A stretch of DNA of 58,654 nt. It comes from Spongiactinospora gelatinilytica (GTDB taxonomy: Bacteria; Actinomycetota; Actinomycetes; Streptosporangiales; Streptosporangiaceae). Within the stretch, counting starts at the first letter, position 1; each line of letters starts with the position of its first letter. Location: assembly GCF_003236385.1 (NCBI RefSeq), contig NZ_POUA01000003.1, forward strand, positions 1 through 58,654, read 5' to 3'. A program made the translations under genes and the position numbers. This document shows positions 45,545 through 53,653 of this stretch, in pieces. The notes beneath the pieces were generated by a model that worked only from the letters and a program-made list of their open reading frames with translations, had not been told where the DNA came from and made no database searches.

Positions 45545-48500
45545 TCAGTCCCGCTCCTTCGCAAGGCGCGCGGCCTCCTCGTCGGTCAGTCGGTCGATCT
45601 CGGCCGTCAGCAGGTCCGTGACGGCCTGGGCGAGGTCCGCGACGGCGCCGGCGGCGAAGATCGTGCGGATCGGCACCTCGACCTCGGTCAGCGCCCGGAT
45701 GCCCGCGATCACCCGGGTGGCCAGCAGCGAGTGGCCGCCGAGCGCGAAGAAGTCGTCGTGCGCGCCGACCTTCTCCAGGCCGAGGACCTCGGCGTACACG
45801 TCGGCGACCAGCTCTTCGGCGTCGGTGCGCGGCGGCACGTAGGCGGTGCTCTCGGGCACCGGGCGGGCGTCGCCGGGCAGCGCGGCGCGGTCCACCTTGC
45901 CGTTCGGGGTCAGTGGCAGCGCCTCGGCCCGCACGAACGCGCCCGGCACCATGTACGGCGGCAGCGTGGCCGCCGCGTGCGTTCGCAACTCCGCCACCGG
46001 GGCGTCGCCGACGACGAACGCCACCAGCGTCTCCTCCTGGACCACCACGACCGACTGCCGAACGCCGGGGTGGGCGTCCAGCACGGCCTCGATCTCGCCG
46101 GGCTCGATCCGGTGGCCGCGCAGTTTGACCTGGTGGTCGGTACGGCCGAGGCAGTCCAGGGTGCCGTCGGCGCGGCGGCGGGCCAGGTCGCCGGTGCGGT
46201 ACAGGCGGGCGCCCGGCGGGCCGTACGGGTCGGGGACGAACCGGTCGGCGGTCAGCCCGGGGCGGCGCAGGTAGCCGTCCGCCACGCCCGCCCCGCCGAT
46301 CAGCAGCTCACCGGGGACACCGATGGGGGCCGGCCGGCCGTGCCGGTCCACGACGTGGCAGGTGGTGTTGGCGATCGGCCGGCCGATGGCGACGTCGCCG
46401 GGCGCGTCCGGCACCTGCCAGGCGGTGGACCAGATCGTGGTCTCGGTCGGGCCGTACATGTTGAACAGCCGCCGCGCGTTCGGCCGCAGTTCGGCGGCCA
46501 GCGCGGGCGGCAGCGGCTCGCCGCCGGCCAGGGCCGTGTCCACGCGCAGGCCCGGCAGCATCCGCCAGCCGGACGGTGTGGCCTGTACGTGCGTGACGCC
46601 GTGCCGGGCCGCGAGCGCGGCCACGGCATCGCCGTCGCGGGCGTCGATCCCGCCCGCCATGACCACCCTGCCGCCGGTGACCAGCGGGAGGAACAGTTCC
46701 AGTGCGGAGATGTCGAAGGACAGCGAGGTCAGCGCGAGCCAGGTGTCGCCGGGGCCGCCGTCCAGCAGCGTCCGCATGGCGAGCAGGAAGTTGGTCAGCG
46801 CCCGGTGCGGCACGACGACGCCCTTGGGCCGCCCGGTGGACCCGGAGGTGTAGATCACGTAGGCGGGGTCCTCCGGGCGCGCGCCGAGGGTCTCGCACGT
46901 GGCGCCGGGCACGGCGAGCCGCCGTACGTCCTCGTCGGTGAGCACTCGGGCGACCTGCGCGTCCTCCAGCAGGTACGCCACGCGGGTCGCCGGATAGTCC
47001 GGATCGACCGGCAGGTACGCCGCCCCGCTCATCGCCACGCCGAGCAGCGCCACCGGCGTCTCCGGCCCGCGTCCCGTGATGATCGCCACGAGGTCGCCGC
47101 GGCCGATGCCGTCCTCGGCCAGCCTGGCGGCGAGGCCCGCCGCCCGCGCGGCGAGTTCGGCGTAGGTCAGCTCGCCCTCGTCGTGGACGACGGCCACGGC
47201 GTCCGGCGTGGCGGCGGCGTGGTTCAGCATCAGCCCGACGACCGTGACCGGCGGCAGGTCGGCGGCGGTGTCGTTGCACGCGCCGAGCAGCAGGTCGCGT
47301 TCGGCGCGGGGGAGCAGCGGGAGCGTGGAGACCGGCCGCCGAGGATCCTCCGCGACGGCTTCCAGCAGCACCAGGTAGCGAGCGGTCATCCGCTCGACGG
47401 TGCCCTGGTCGAACAGGTCCGTGCTGAAGATGGCGTGGCCGGTCAGGGCTCCGTCGTCGCGGGGATAGAGGTCCATCGACAGGTCGAACCTGGCCGGGTG
47501 CCAGCCGTGCGGGACCGGCGCCGCGGTCAGGCCGGGCAGCGGGTCCCCGGTGTCGCCGTGGGTGTGGACCGCGAACATGGTCTGGAACAGCGGTGTCCTG
47601 CTCAGGTCGCGGTCCAGGCCGAGCGCGCCGACCAGTCGTTCAAAGGGCACCTCACGGTGCGCGAGCGCGGCCAGGACGCCTCTCCGTGTCCTGGCCAGCA
47701 GCTCGGCGAACACCGGATCGCCCGACAGGTCGGCGCGCAGCGCGAGGGTGGTGGAGAACATCCCGATCAGGTTCTCCACCTCGGGGCGGTCCCGCCCGGC
47801 CGCCGGGGTGCCGACGCAGAAGTCGTCCTGCCCGCTGTGACGGGCCAGCAGCACCTGGTAGGCGGCCAGCAGCACCATGTACGGCGTGCAGCGCTCCCGC
47901 CTGGCCAGCCGGTTGACCGCGGCGGACAGGCCGGGCGGAATCTCGAAGATCACCTCTCCGCCCGAAGGGGTCCGGACGGCGGGCCGGGGGCGGTCGGCGG
48001 GCAGGTCCAGCGAAGGCGTGCCGGCCAGCCGTCCGGCCCACCAGGAGACGTCGGTGTCCTGCTCCCGCTCGGCCCGCACGTGGTCGGCGTAGCGCAGCGG
48101 CAGTTCCTCCAGCGTGCCGCCGGCGTACAGCTCGGCCACCTCGCGGCGCAGCACGTTGATGGACCAGCCGTCGGCGTTGATGTGGTGCAGCACCACGCAG
48201 AGGACGTGGTCGTCGGCGGCCAGGCGGATCAGCGTGACCCGCAGCGGTGGCCGCGCGGCCAGGTCGAAGGCGGTGTTGGTGCGGTCGGCGACGATGGCCA
48301 GCGCGGCGCGTACGCCGTCCGCGTCCACCCGCTCGATCTCCACGAGGGCGGGCGGCTCGATGACCGCCGTGGGCCTGCCGTCCTCCGCCTCGGGGTAGCG
48401 GGTGCGCAGTGGCTCATGCCGGGCCACGACCTCGGTGAACGCGGCCTGGAGCCGGGTGGTGTCGAGCCCGCCACGCAGCCGGTAGGCGTAGTGCGTCGTG

Positions 48501-48577
48501 TAGGAGGGGTCCTGCGGGTCGAGGCGGTGCAGGAACCACAGTCTCTCCTGGCCGAACGACAGCGGGCCGCTAGTCAC
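45545..48577 (-). CDS. Nonribosomal peptide synthetase, C-A-PCP
   Basis: 1,010 aa single module. C domain at about 1-430 with intact HHINADG at 131-137. A domain at about 450-860 with YTSGSTGRPKG, NMYGPTE and the NGKVDR lysine. PCP near 935-1,005 with DDFFALGGHSLLA. No thioesterase. Aligning by eye to GrsA, the ten-residue code reads D-I-L-Q-A-A-M-I-W-K, closest to the glycine-type code DILQLGLIWK. The C domain at the start means it extends an acyl or peptidyl chain. GTG 48577 has GGGAG 8 nt upstream. First gene of the minus arm; operator-like site E lies just upstream. Confidence 0.94.
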   Translation of the reverse strand: MTSGPLSFGQERLWFLHRLDPQDPSYTTHYAYRLRGGLDTTRLQAAFTEVVARHEPLRTRYPEAEDGRPTAVIEPPALVEIERVDADGVRAALAIVADRTNTAFDLAARPPLRVTLIRLAADDHVLCVVLHHINADGWSINVLRREVAELYAGGTLEELPLRYADHVRAEREQDTDVSWWAGRLAGTPSLDLPADRPRPAVRTPSGGEVIFEIPPGLSAAVNRLARRERCTPYMVLLAAYQVLLARHSGQDDFCVGTPAAGRDRPEVENLIGMFSTTLALRADLSGDPVFAELLARTRRGVLAALAHREVPFERLVGALGLDRDLSRTPLFQTMFAVHTHGDTGDPLPGLTAAPVPHGWHPARFDLSMDLYPRDDGALTGHAIFSTDLFDQGTVERMTARYLVLLEAVAEDPRRPVSTLPLLPRAERDLLLGACNDTAADLPPVTVVGLMLNHAAATPDAVAVVHDEGELTYAELAARAAGLAARLAEDGIGRGDLVAIITGRGPETPVALLGVAMSGAAYLPVDPDYPATRVAYLLEDAQVARVLTDEDVRRLAVPGATCETLGARPEDPAYVIYTSGSTGRPKGVVVPHRALTNFLLAMRTLLDGGPGDTWLALTSLSFDISALELFLPLVTGGRVVMAGGIDARDGDAVAALAARHGVTHVQATPSGWRMLPGLRVDTALAGGEPLPPALAAELRPNARRLFNMYGPTETTIWSTAWQVPDAPGDVAIGRPIANTTCHVVDRHGRPAPIGVPGELLIGGAGVADGYLRRPGLTADRFVPDPYGPPGARLYRTGDLARRRADGTLDCLGRTDHQVKLRGHRIEPGEIEAVLDAHPGVRQSVVVVQEETLVAFVVGDAPVAELRTHAAATLPPYMVPGAFVRAEALPLTPNGKVDRAALPGDARPVPESTAYVPPRTDAEELVADVYAEVLGLEKVGAHDDFFALGGHSLLATRVIAGIRALTEVEVPIRTIFAAGAVADLAQAVTDLLTAEIDRLTDEEAARLAKERD

Positions 48578-48601
48578 GTACCGTCTCCCACGCTGTTTCG
48601 G

Positions 48602-48628
48602 AAGGATTCTTTCCGGAAAGATTCTTAA
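48602..48628. promoter_or_regulatory. Operator-like site E before the minus-strand NRPS gene
   Basis: AAGGATTCTTTCC then GGAAAGATTCTTAA, an imperfect palindrome ending 25 bp from the NRPS start. It matches site D at about 20 of 26 aligned positions. Its minus-strand half TTAAGAATCTTTC matches site A (TTAAGAAACTTTC) at all but one position. Confidence 0.6.
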
Positions 48629-48744
48629 CTGTTTCCGGCTGGGGCCCAGTGTTCCACGGGCTTCGCGGCTGCCGCAAGCCCTGTCTCACAAGGGGTTGCG
48701 GCTCTCCGGAGCCCATGTAAAACTGTCGATCTCGCCGAAAAGGA

Positions 48745-48778
48745 AAGGTTTCTTTCCAGAAAGAAACCTTACTATTCC
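48745..48778. promoter_or_regulatory. Operator-like site D and promoter of the plus-strand NRPS operon
   Basis: A perfect palindrome with 12-bp arms AAGGTTTCTTTC / GAAAGAAACCTT and a 2-nt spacer (48745-48770), followed directly by the -10-like TACTAT (48770-48775). AAGAAACCTTACTA matches site B at 13 of 14 bases. Binding here should occlude the promoter. The AMP-ligase start lies 65 bp downstream of TACTAT. Confidence 0.65.
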
Positions 48779-48839
48779 GCTTCGCGCAACAGTCAAGACG
48801 GTGTTGACAGATGGCTACGTGACGCCCGGGGGCTCACCC

Positions 48840-50276
48840 ATGAGTGCGATCTCCAACCTCACCATTCCCGACCTTCTCCATGCCCGCGCTCAGGCCGACC
48901 CCGAGCGGGAGGCGCTGATCGTCCACGGAGGCGGCAGCGGCGCGTTCGGCGCCCGCCCGGGCTCGCTCACCTTCGCCGAATGGGACCGCGGCGCCGCCGA
49001 GGTGGCCCGCGGCCTGGCCGGCCGCGGCGTCGGCCGCGGCGACCGCGTCGGACTGGTCTTCGGAAACGGCGACTGGATCGACTACGCGGTGGCCTTCTGC
49101 GGGGTGACCGCCGCCGGGGCAGTGGCCGTACCGCTGTCGGACCGGCTGGCCGAAGCCGAGATCGACGCGGCGCTCGCGCACTGCGGCGCGGCGACCGTGC
49201 TGCGGCCCGGCGACCTGCCGCTCGGCGGCGGCGCCGAGCCGAAGGCCGCGCGTCCCGGCGACGTCGCGCAGATCCTGCTGACCTCCGGCACCACCGGCCG
49301 GCCCAAGGGCGTGGCCGCCACGCACGCCAACCTCACCTTCGGCCACGGCGGGCGCAGGCGGCCGTTCGCCCACTCCGCCCACCTCGCGCACGCCTTCCCG
49401 ATCGGCACCAACGCCGGGCAGACCATGCTGGTCACCGCCCTGTCCGCGCACCCGGCCACGGTCACCCTGCCCCGCTTCACGCCGGGGAGATTCGCGGCAC
49501 TGATCGAGGAGTACCACGCGGGCACGGTGTTCCTCGTGCCCGCCATGGCGGTCGAACTGCTCGCCGCGGGTGTGCAGGACCGCCACGACCTGTCGTGCGT
49601 GCGCCTGCTCGGCTCGGCCGCCGCGCCGCTGCCCGCCCCGGTCGCCGAACGGCTGTGCACCGCCTTCCCGCGCGCCGCCATCGTCAACTACTACACCTCG
49701 ACCGAGTCCTACCCGGCCCAGACGATCATGATGTACGACCCCGATCGCCCCGGCAGCGTCGGCCAGGCCGTCGGCGGCGGCACCGTCAAGATCGCCACCG
49801 CGGCCGGGGAGCCGGTGCCCGCCGGCGTGACCGGCGAGGTGTGGCTGCGCTCGCCGGCCGCCCCGCGCGCCTACTGGGCCGACGAGCGGGGCAGTCGCGA
49901 GGTGTTCCGCGACGGCTGGGTGCGGATGGGCGACCTCGGGCGGCTCGACGAGGAGGGCTACCTCTACCTGGTGGACCGCGAGAGCGATGTGATCAAGTCG
50001 GGCGCGTTCAAGGTCTCCACCCTGCACGTGGAGGAGACCGCGCACGAGTGCCCCGGGGTCCGCGAGGCCGCCGCGTTCGGCGTGCCGCACCCCACGCTCG
50101 GCATGTCCGTCGCGCTCGCCCTCGTCGGCTCGGTGACCCCACAGGAACTGCGGCTCTTCCTCGCCGACCGGCTCGCCCCGCATGAACGTCCCGCCCGGGT
50201 CGTCCTGATGGACGCCCTCCCCAGAAACCACGCGGGCAAGGTGGACAAGCGCCTCCTGCGAGAAGGAGCACGATGA
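48840..50276 (+). CDS. AMP-dependent acyl/aryl ligase (stand-alone adenylation enzyme)
   Basis: 478 aa ANL-family enzyme. Core motifs are ILLTSGTTGRPKGVAATHANL, the adenine motif NYYTSTESYPAQ, the hinge WVRMGDLGRLDEEGYLYLVDR and the catalytic Lys in NHAGKVDK. The pocket does not give an amino-acid code; a fatty, aryl or other carboxylate is more likely. ATG 48840 has GGGGG upstream; the frame is open to 48696 but that stretch holds the operator. The stop overlaps the C-PCP start (ATGA), suggesting it loads the PCP of the next protein or the free PCP. Confidence 0.88.
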   Translation: MSAISNLTIPDLLHARAQADPEREALIVHGGGSGAFGARPGSLTFAEWDRGAAEVARGLAGRGVGRGDRVGLVFGNGDWIDYAVAFCGVTAAGAVAVPLSDRLAEAEIDAALAHCGAATVLRPGDLPLGGGAEPKAARPGDVAQILLTSGTTGRPKGVAATHANLTFGHGGRRRPFAHSAHLAHAFPIGTNAGQTMLVTALSAHPATVTLPRFTPGRFAALIEEYHAGTVFLVPAMAVELLAAGVQDRHDLSCVRLLGSAAAPLPAPVAERLCTAFPRAAIVNYYTSTESYPAQTIMMYDPDRPGSVGQAVGGGTVKIATAAGEPVPAGVTGEVWLRSPAAPRAYWADERGSREVFRDGWVRMGDLGRLDEEGYLYLVDRESDVIKSGAFKVSTLHVEETAHECPGVREAAAFGVPHPTLGMSVALALVGSVTPQELRLFLADRLAPHERPARVVLMDALPRNHAGKVDKRLLREGAR

Positions 50277-51748
50277 TCGGCACGACGACCGTGGACGCGG
50301 TCCAGCACGGCATGTGGATCAACGAACGGCTGGGCGCGGGCTCGGCCTACCACGTGCCCGTGGTGGTCAGGCTGCGCGGCCCGCTCGACCGGGGCGCGCT
50401 GATCAGGGCGTGCGCGGCCGTGCTGGAACGGCACCCGGTGCTGTCCGGGCGCGTCGAGGAGGACGACGGCGTGCCGTACCTGCGGAGCGGCGACGCCCCC
50501 GTGGAGGTCGCCCACATCGCCGCCGAGGGCGAGGCGCTGAGCGAGATCCTGCGCCGGGAGGTGGTGCGGCCGTTCGACCTCGCGGCGGGGCCGCTGGTCC
50601 GCTTCACCATGGTCGGCGAGTCACCGCTGCGGCACCTGCTGCTCGTCGTGGCCCACCACCTCGTCTTCGACGGCAGGTCCAAGGATCTGCTGGTCGCCGA
50701 GCTGGCCGCGGCCTACGGCGGCGCCCGGCCGCCGGTGTTTCCGGTGCCCGAGGTGTCGGGCTCGGACGCCGAGCCCGCCCCCGGCTTCTGGGACACGCGC
50801 TGGCGCGAACCGGGCCCGGTCGCGCTGCCCGGCGTGCCGGGGCGCTCCCGGGGCACCGCCCCGGGCCGTACCGTCGCCTTCGAGACCGACACCGATTTCG
50901 CGATCCCCGGGCTGACCAGGTTCGAGGTCCTCACCGCCGCCCTGCACGCGCTGCTGCGTTCCTACGGCAACCAGGACGTCGTCACCGCGATCGACCTGAG
51001 CACCCGCCGCCCCGGCGACGCCGCGGTGATCGGGTCGTTCGTCAACGAGTTGCCGCTGTTCAGCCGCCCCGAGGCGGGCATGCCGTTCGCGGACTTCGCC
51101 GCCGGGCTGCGCGCCGAACTCCGTGCGCTCTACGCCCACCGGCACCTCCCGCTCGCCCGCGCGGTGCCCGGCCTGCGCCCGCACGCGGCGCTCGCGCCGG
51201 TCTCGATCAGCTACCGCAGGCGCGAGGAGCCCGAACCGGACTTCGCCGGGCTCGACGCGTCGGTCGAATGGCTGGCCGCCAACCACGCGGTCAGGGGATC
51301 GCTCCAACTGCAGTTCCTGGACACCGCGGGCGGCCTGACCGGCTCGCTGCGGTACGACCCCGAGGAGGTCCCCGATGCGGGGACGGTCGCCGGGGACCTG
51401 GTGGCGCTGCTGGACCGGGTGGCCGCCGCCCCGGACGCGCCGCTGTCCAAGCTGCTGGACATCCGCGCCGCGCACGTGGCCGAAGCCGTTTCCGCCGCTC
51501 CGGTGACCGAAGCGCCCGCCGAGGTGGACGACCCGCTCGTGGGCGAGGTCGCCGGGATCTGGGAGGAGGTCCTGGGCATCTCGCCGATCGGTCCGCACGA
51601 CGACATCTTCGACCTGGGCGCGCACTCGCTGACCATCACCCAGATCATCGCCAGAATGCGCAAGCGGCTGAAGCTGGAGGTGCCGCTGGACGCCTTCTTC
51701 GAGACGCCGACCATCGCCGGGGTGCTCCAGGCGGTCCGCAATGACTGA
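50273..51748 (+). CDS. NRPS condensation-PCP didomain protein
   Basis: 491 aa. The C domain with AHHLVFDG (HHxxxDG intact) occupies about 1-400. The PCP with DDIFDLGAHSLTITQI occupies about 415-490. No A domain, so its carrier must be loaded in trans. Overlaps the AMP-ligase gene by 4 bp and the E1alpha gene by 8 bp. The coupling to both neighbours makes the ligase or the dehydrogenase complex its likely loading partner. Confidence 0.9.
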   Translation: MIGTTTVDAVQHGMWINERLGAGSAYHVPVVVRLRGPLDRGALIRACAAVLERHPVLSGRVEEDDGVPYLRSGDAPVEVAHIAAEGEALSEILRREVVRPFDLAAGPLVRFTMVGESPLRHLLLVVAHHLVFDGRSKDLLVAELAAAYGGARPPVFPVPEVSGSDAEPAPGFWDTRWREPGPVALPGVPGRSRGTAPGRTVAFETDTDFAIPGLTRFEVLTAALHALLRSYGNQDVVTAIDLSTRRPGDAAVIGSFVNELPLFSRPEAGMPFADFAAGLRAELRALYAHRHLPLARAVPGLRPHAALAPVSISYRRREEPEPDFAGLDASVEWLAANHAVRGSLQLQFLDTAGGLTGSLRYDPEEVPDAGTVAGDLVALLDRVAAAPDAPLSKLLDIRAAHVAEAVSAAPVTEAPAEVDDPLVGEVAGIWEEVLGISPIGPHDDIFDLGAHSLTITQIIARMRKRLKLEVPLDAFFETPTIAGVLQAVRND

Positions 51749-52679
51749 CCTGCTCGACCGGCCGCCGGGCGGCCTGCCGTACCCCGGCGGCGACGGCGAC
51801 GACCTCGAACTGATGCTGATGATCCGGGCGTTCGAGTACAAGCTGCTCGACCTGTTCGCCGCCGGGATGCTCAACGGCACCACGCACACCTGCCTCGGGC
51901 AGGAGCACGTGCCGGTCGCGCTGTCCCCGCTGATGGACCCGCGCGACCACGTCTTCAGCAACCACCGGGGCCACGGCCACTACCTGGCCAGGTACCGCGA
52001 CCCGCACGGCCTGCTCGCCGAGATCATGGGCCGGGAGGGCGCGGTCTGCGGGGGAGTGGGCGGCAGCCAGCACATCCACCGCGACCGGTACATGTCCACC
52101 GGCGTGCAGGGGGAGAGCCTGCCGGTCGCGGCTGGCGTCGCGCTGCACCTCTCGCGCGCCGAGCCGGGCGCCGCGGCCTGGGCCTACATCGGCGACGGCA
52201 CGTTCGGCGAGGGCGCGGTCTACGAGGCGCTGAACATCGCGGCGCTGTGGCGGCTGCCGGTCGTGGTCGTGGTGGAGAACAACGGCATCGCCCAGTCCAC
52301 GCCCACGAGCGCGCACCTGGCCGGGACGATCGCCGGGCGGGCCGCCGCCTTCGGCGTTCCGCACCTCGCGATCGGCTCCACCGACCCCGCGGAGATCCGC
52401 GACATCGTCGCCGGACCGCTGGGGCACGTACGGGCCGGGCGCGGGCCGCTGGTGCTGGAGTTCCGCACCCATCGGCTCGGCCCGCACAGCAAGGGCGACG
52501 ACACACGCGATGAACAGGCGCTGCGCGAGGCCCGCGCGGGCGACTGGTACCACCGTTACGCCGCGGCCGACCCCGCCGGGCTGGCCAGGGTGGAGTCCGA
52601 GCAGCGCGCGTACGTGGCGGCGGTGGCCGACGAGGTCGCCGCCCGCCCGCCGTCCACCGGGCGGGCCGCGTGCGGGTAG
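51741..52679 (+). CDS. 2-oxoacid dehydrogenase E1 component, alpha subunit
   Basis: 312 aa thiamine-diphosphate enzyme. The TPP/Mg motif runs from IGDGTFGEG to VVENN (GDG-x-NN), with RGHGHYLAR upstream. Together with E1beta it decarboxylates a 2-oxoacid and transfers the acyl group to lipoyl-E2. The ATG is within the end of the C-PCP gene. It resembles PDH/acetoin-dehydrogenase E1alpha in length. The substrate cannot be read from the sequence. Confidence 0.93.
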   Translation: MTDLLDRPPGGLPYPGGDGDDLELMLMIRAFEYKLLDLFAAGMLNGTTHTCLGQEHVPVALSPLMDPRDHVFSNHRGHGHYLARYRDPHGLLAEIMGREGAVCGGVGGSQHIHRDRYMSTGVQGESLPVAAGVALHLSRAEPGAAAWAYIGDGTFGEGAVYEALNIAALWRLPVVVVVENNGIAQSTPTSAHLAGTIAGRAAAFGVPHLAIGSTDPAEIRDIVAGPLGHVRAGRGPLVLEFRTHRLGPHSKGDDTRDEQALREARAGDWYHRYAAADPAGLARVESEQRAYVAAVADEVAARPPSTGRAACG

Positions 52680-53653
52680 CCGACAACCTCAACGCGGCGC
52701 TGCACGACCTGCTCGACCGCGACCCCCGGGCCTACCTGCTCGGAGAGGACATCACCGACCAGTACGGCGGCGCCTTCAAGATCTCCCGTGGCCTGTCCGA
52801 GCGCTTCCCCGGCCGGGTGCTGTCCACCCCGATCAGCGAGGGCGCGCTCACCGGCATGGCCGCCGGGCTCGCCCTGGCCGGGGACACCGCCATCGCCGAG
52901 ATCATGTTCGGCGACTTCGTCACCCTCGCCTTCGACCAGCTCGTCAACTTCGCCGCCAAGTCGGTGACCATGTACGGCAAGCGGCTGCCGCTGCGCATGG
53001 TCGTGCGCTGCCCCAGCGGCGGCGGGCGCGGATACGGCCCCACGCACAGCCAGAGCCCGCAAAAACACCTGCTCGGCGTGCCCGGCCTGGCGATCTACGA
53101 GGTCTCGCCGTTCCATGACAACCACGCCGTGTTCGGCGCGATGCTGGACCGCGGCGAACCCTGCGTGCTGTTCGAGGACAAGGTCCTCTACACCCGCCCG
53201 ATGTACCCGGCGGCCGAGCCGTTCCGGCTGACCCCGCCCGAGACCCCGGACGGCTTCGCGCGCGTCGCCCTTCCCGGCGGCGACCCCGACTGCGTGATCA
53301 TCGCCACCGGCGGCACCGCCCACAAGGCGCTCGCCGCGATGCGCGCGCTGCTGCTGGAGGACGAGATCACCGCCGCCCTCCTGGTGCCGTCGCGCCTGTA
53401 TCCCTTCGACTTCCCCGCGGCGATCGGCGCGGCGAACACCGTGTTCGTGGTCGAGGAGAGCACGGCGGGCGGCACGTGGGGCGCGGAGGTCGCGCACGTA
53501 CTGCACGGCCGCATGTGGGACCGCCTGGCCCGGCCCGTGCAACTGGTCCACTCCGCGGACTCCATCATTCCCACCGCCGCCCACCTCGAAGAACGCGTGC
53601 TGGTCAGCGAATCGTCGATCCACCGAGCCATCAGAAAGGCCCTCCGTGGCTGA
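52670..53653 (+). CDS. 2-oxoacid dehydrogenase E1 component, beta subunit
   Basis: 327 aa. The N-terminal pyrimidine-binding region is YLLGEDITDQYGGAFKISRGL, with FPGRVLSTPISEGALTGMAAGLA and RCPSGGGRGYGPTHSQS, and a transketolase C-terminal domain (VFVVEESTAGGTWGAEVA). GTG 52670 overlaps the alpha gene by 10 bp, and the end overlaps E2 by 8 bp. No E3 (dihydrolipoyl dehydrogenase) gene is present in the window; a housekeeping E3 could serve. Confidence 0.93.
   Translation: MRVADNLNAALHDLLDRDPRAYLLGEDITDQYGGAFKISRGLSERFPGRVLSTPISEGALTGMAAGLALAGDTAIAEIMFGDFVTLAFDQLVNFAAKSVTMYGKRLPLRMVVRCPSGGGRGYGPTHSQSPQKHLLGVPGLAIYEVSPFHDNHAVFGAMLDRGEPCVLFEDKVLYTRPMYPAAEPFRLTPPETPDGFARVALPGGDPDCVIIATGGTAHKALAAMRALLLEDEITAALLVPSRLYPFDFPAAIGAANTVFVVEESTAGGTWGAEVAHVLHGRMWDRLARPVQLVHSADSIIPTAAHLEERVLVSESSIHRAIRKALRG

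Noticed and set aside
44813-48628. 1,271-codon open frame on the plus strand opposite the NRPS genes
   Set aside because: Antisense shadow of GC-rich coding sequence: low-complexity Arg/Gly/Val/Asp translation, no motifs, and the minus strand encodes clear NRPS domains.
48804-48832. Perfect TTGACA as -35 of the AMP-ligase gene
   Set aside because: No TANNNT hexamer lies 16-19 nt downstream; the TACTAT next to the palindrome is a better promoter candidate.
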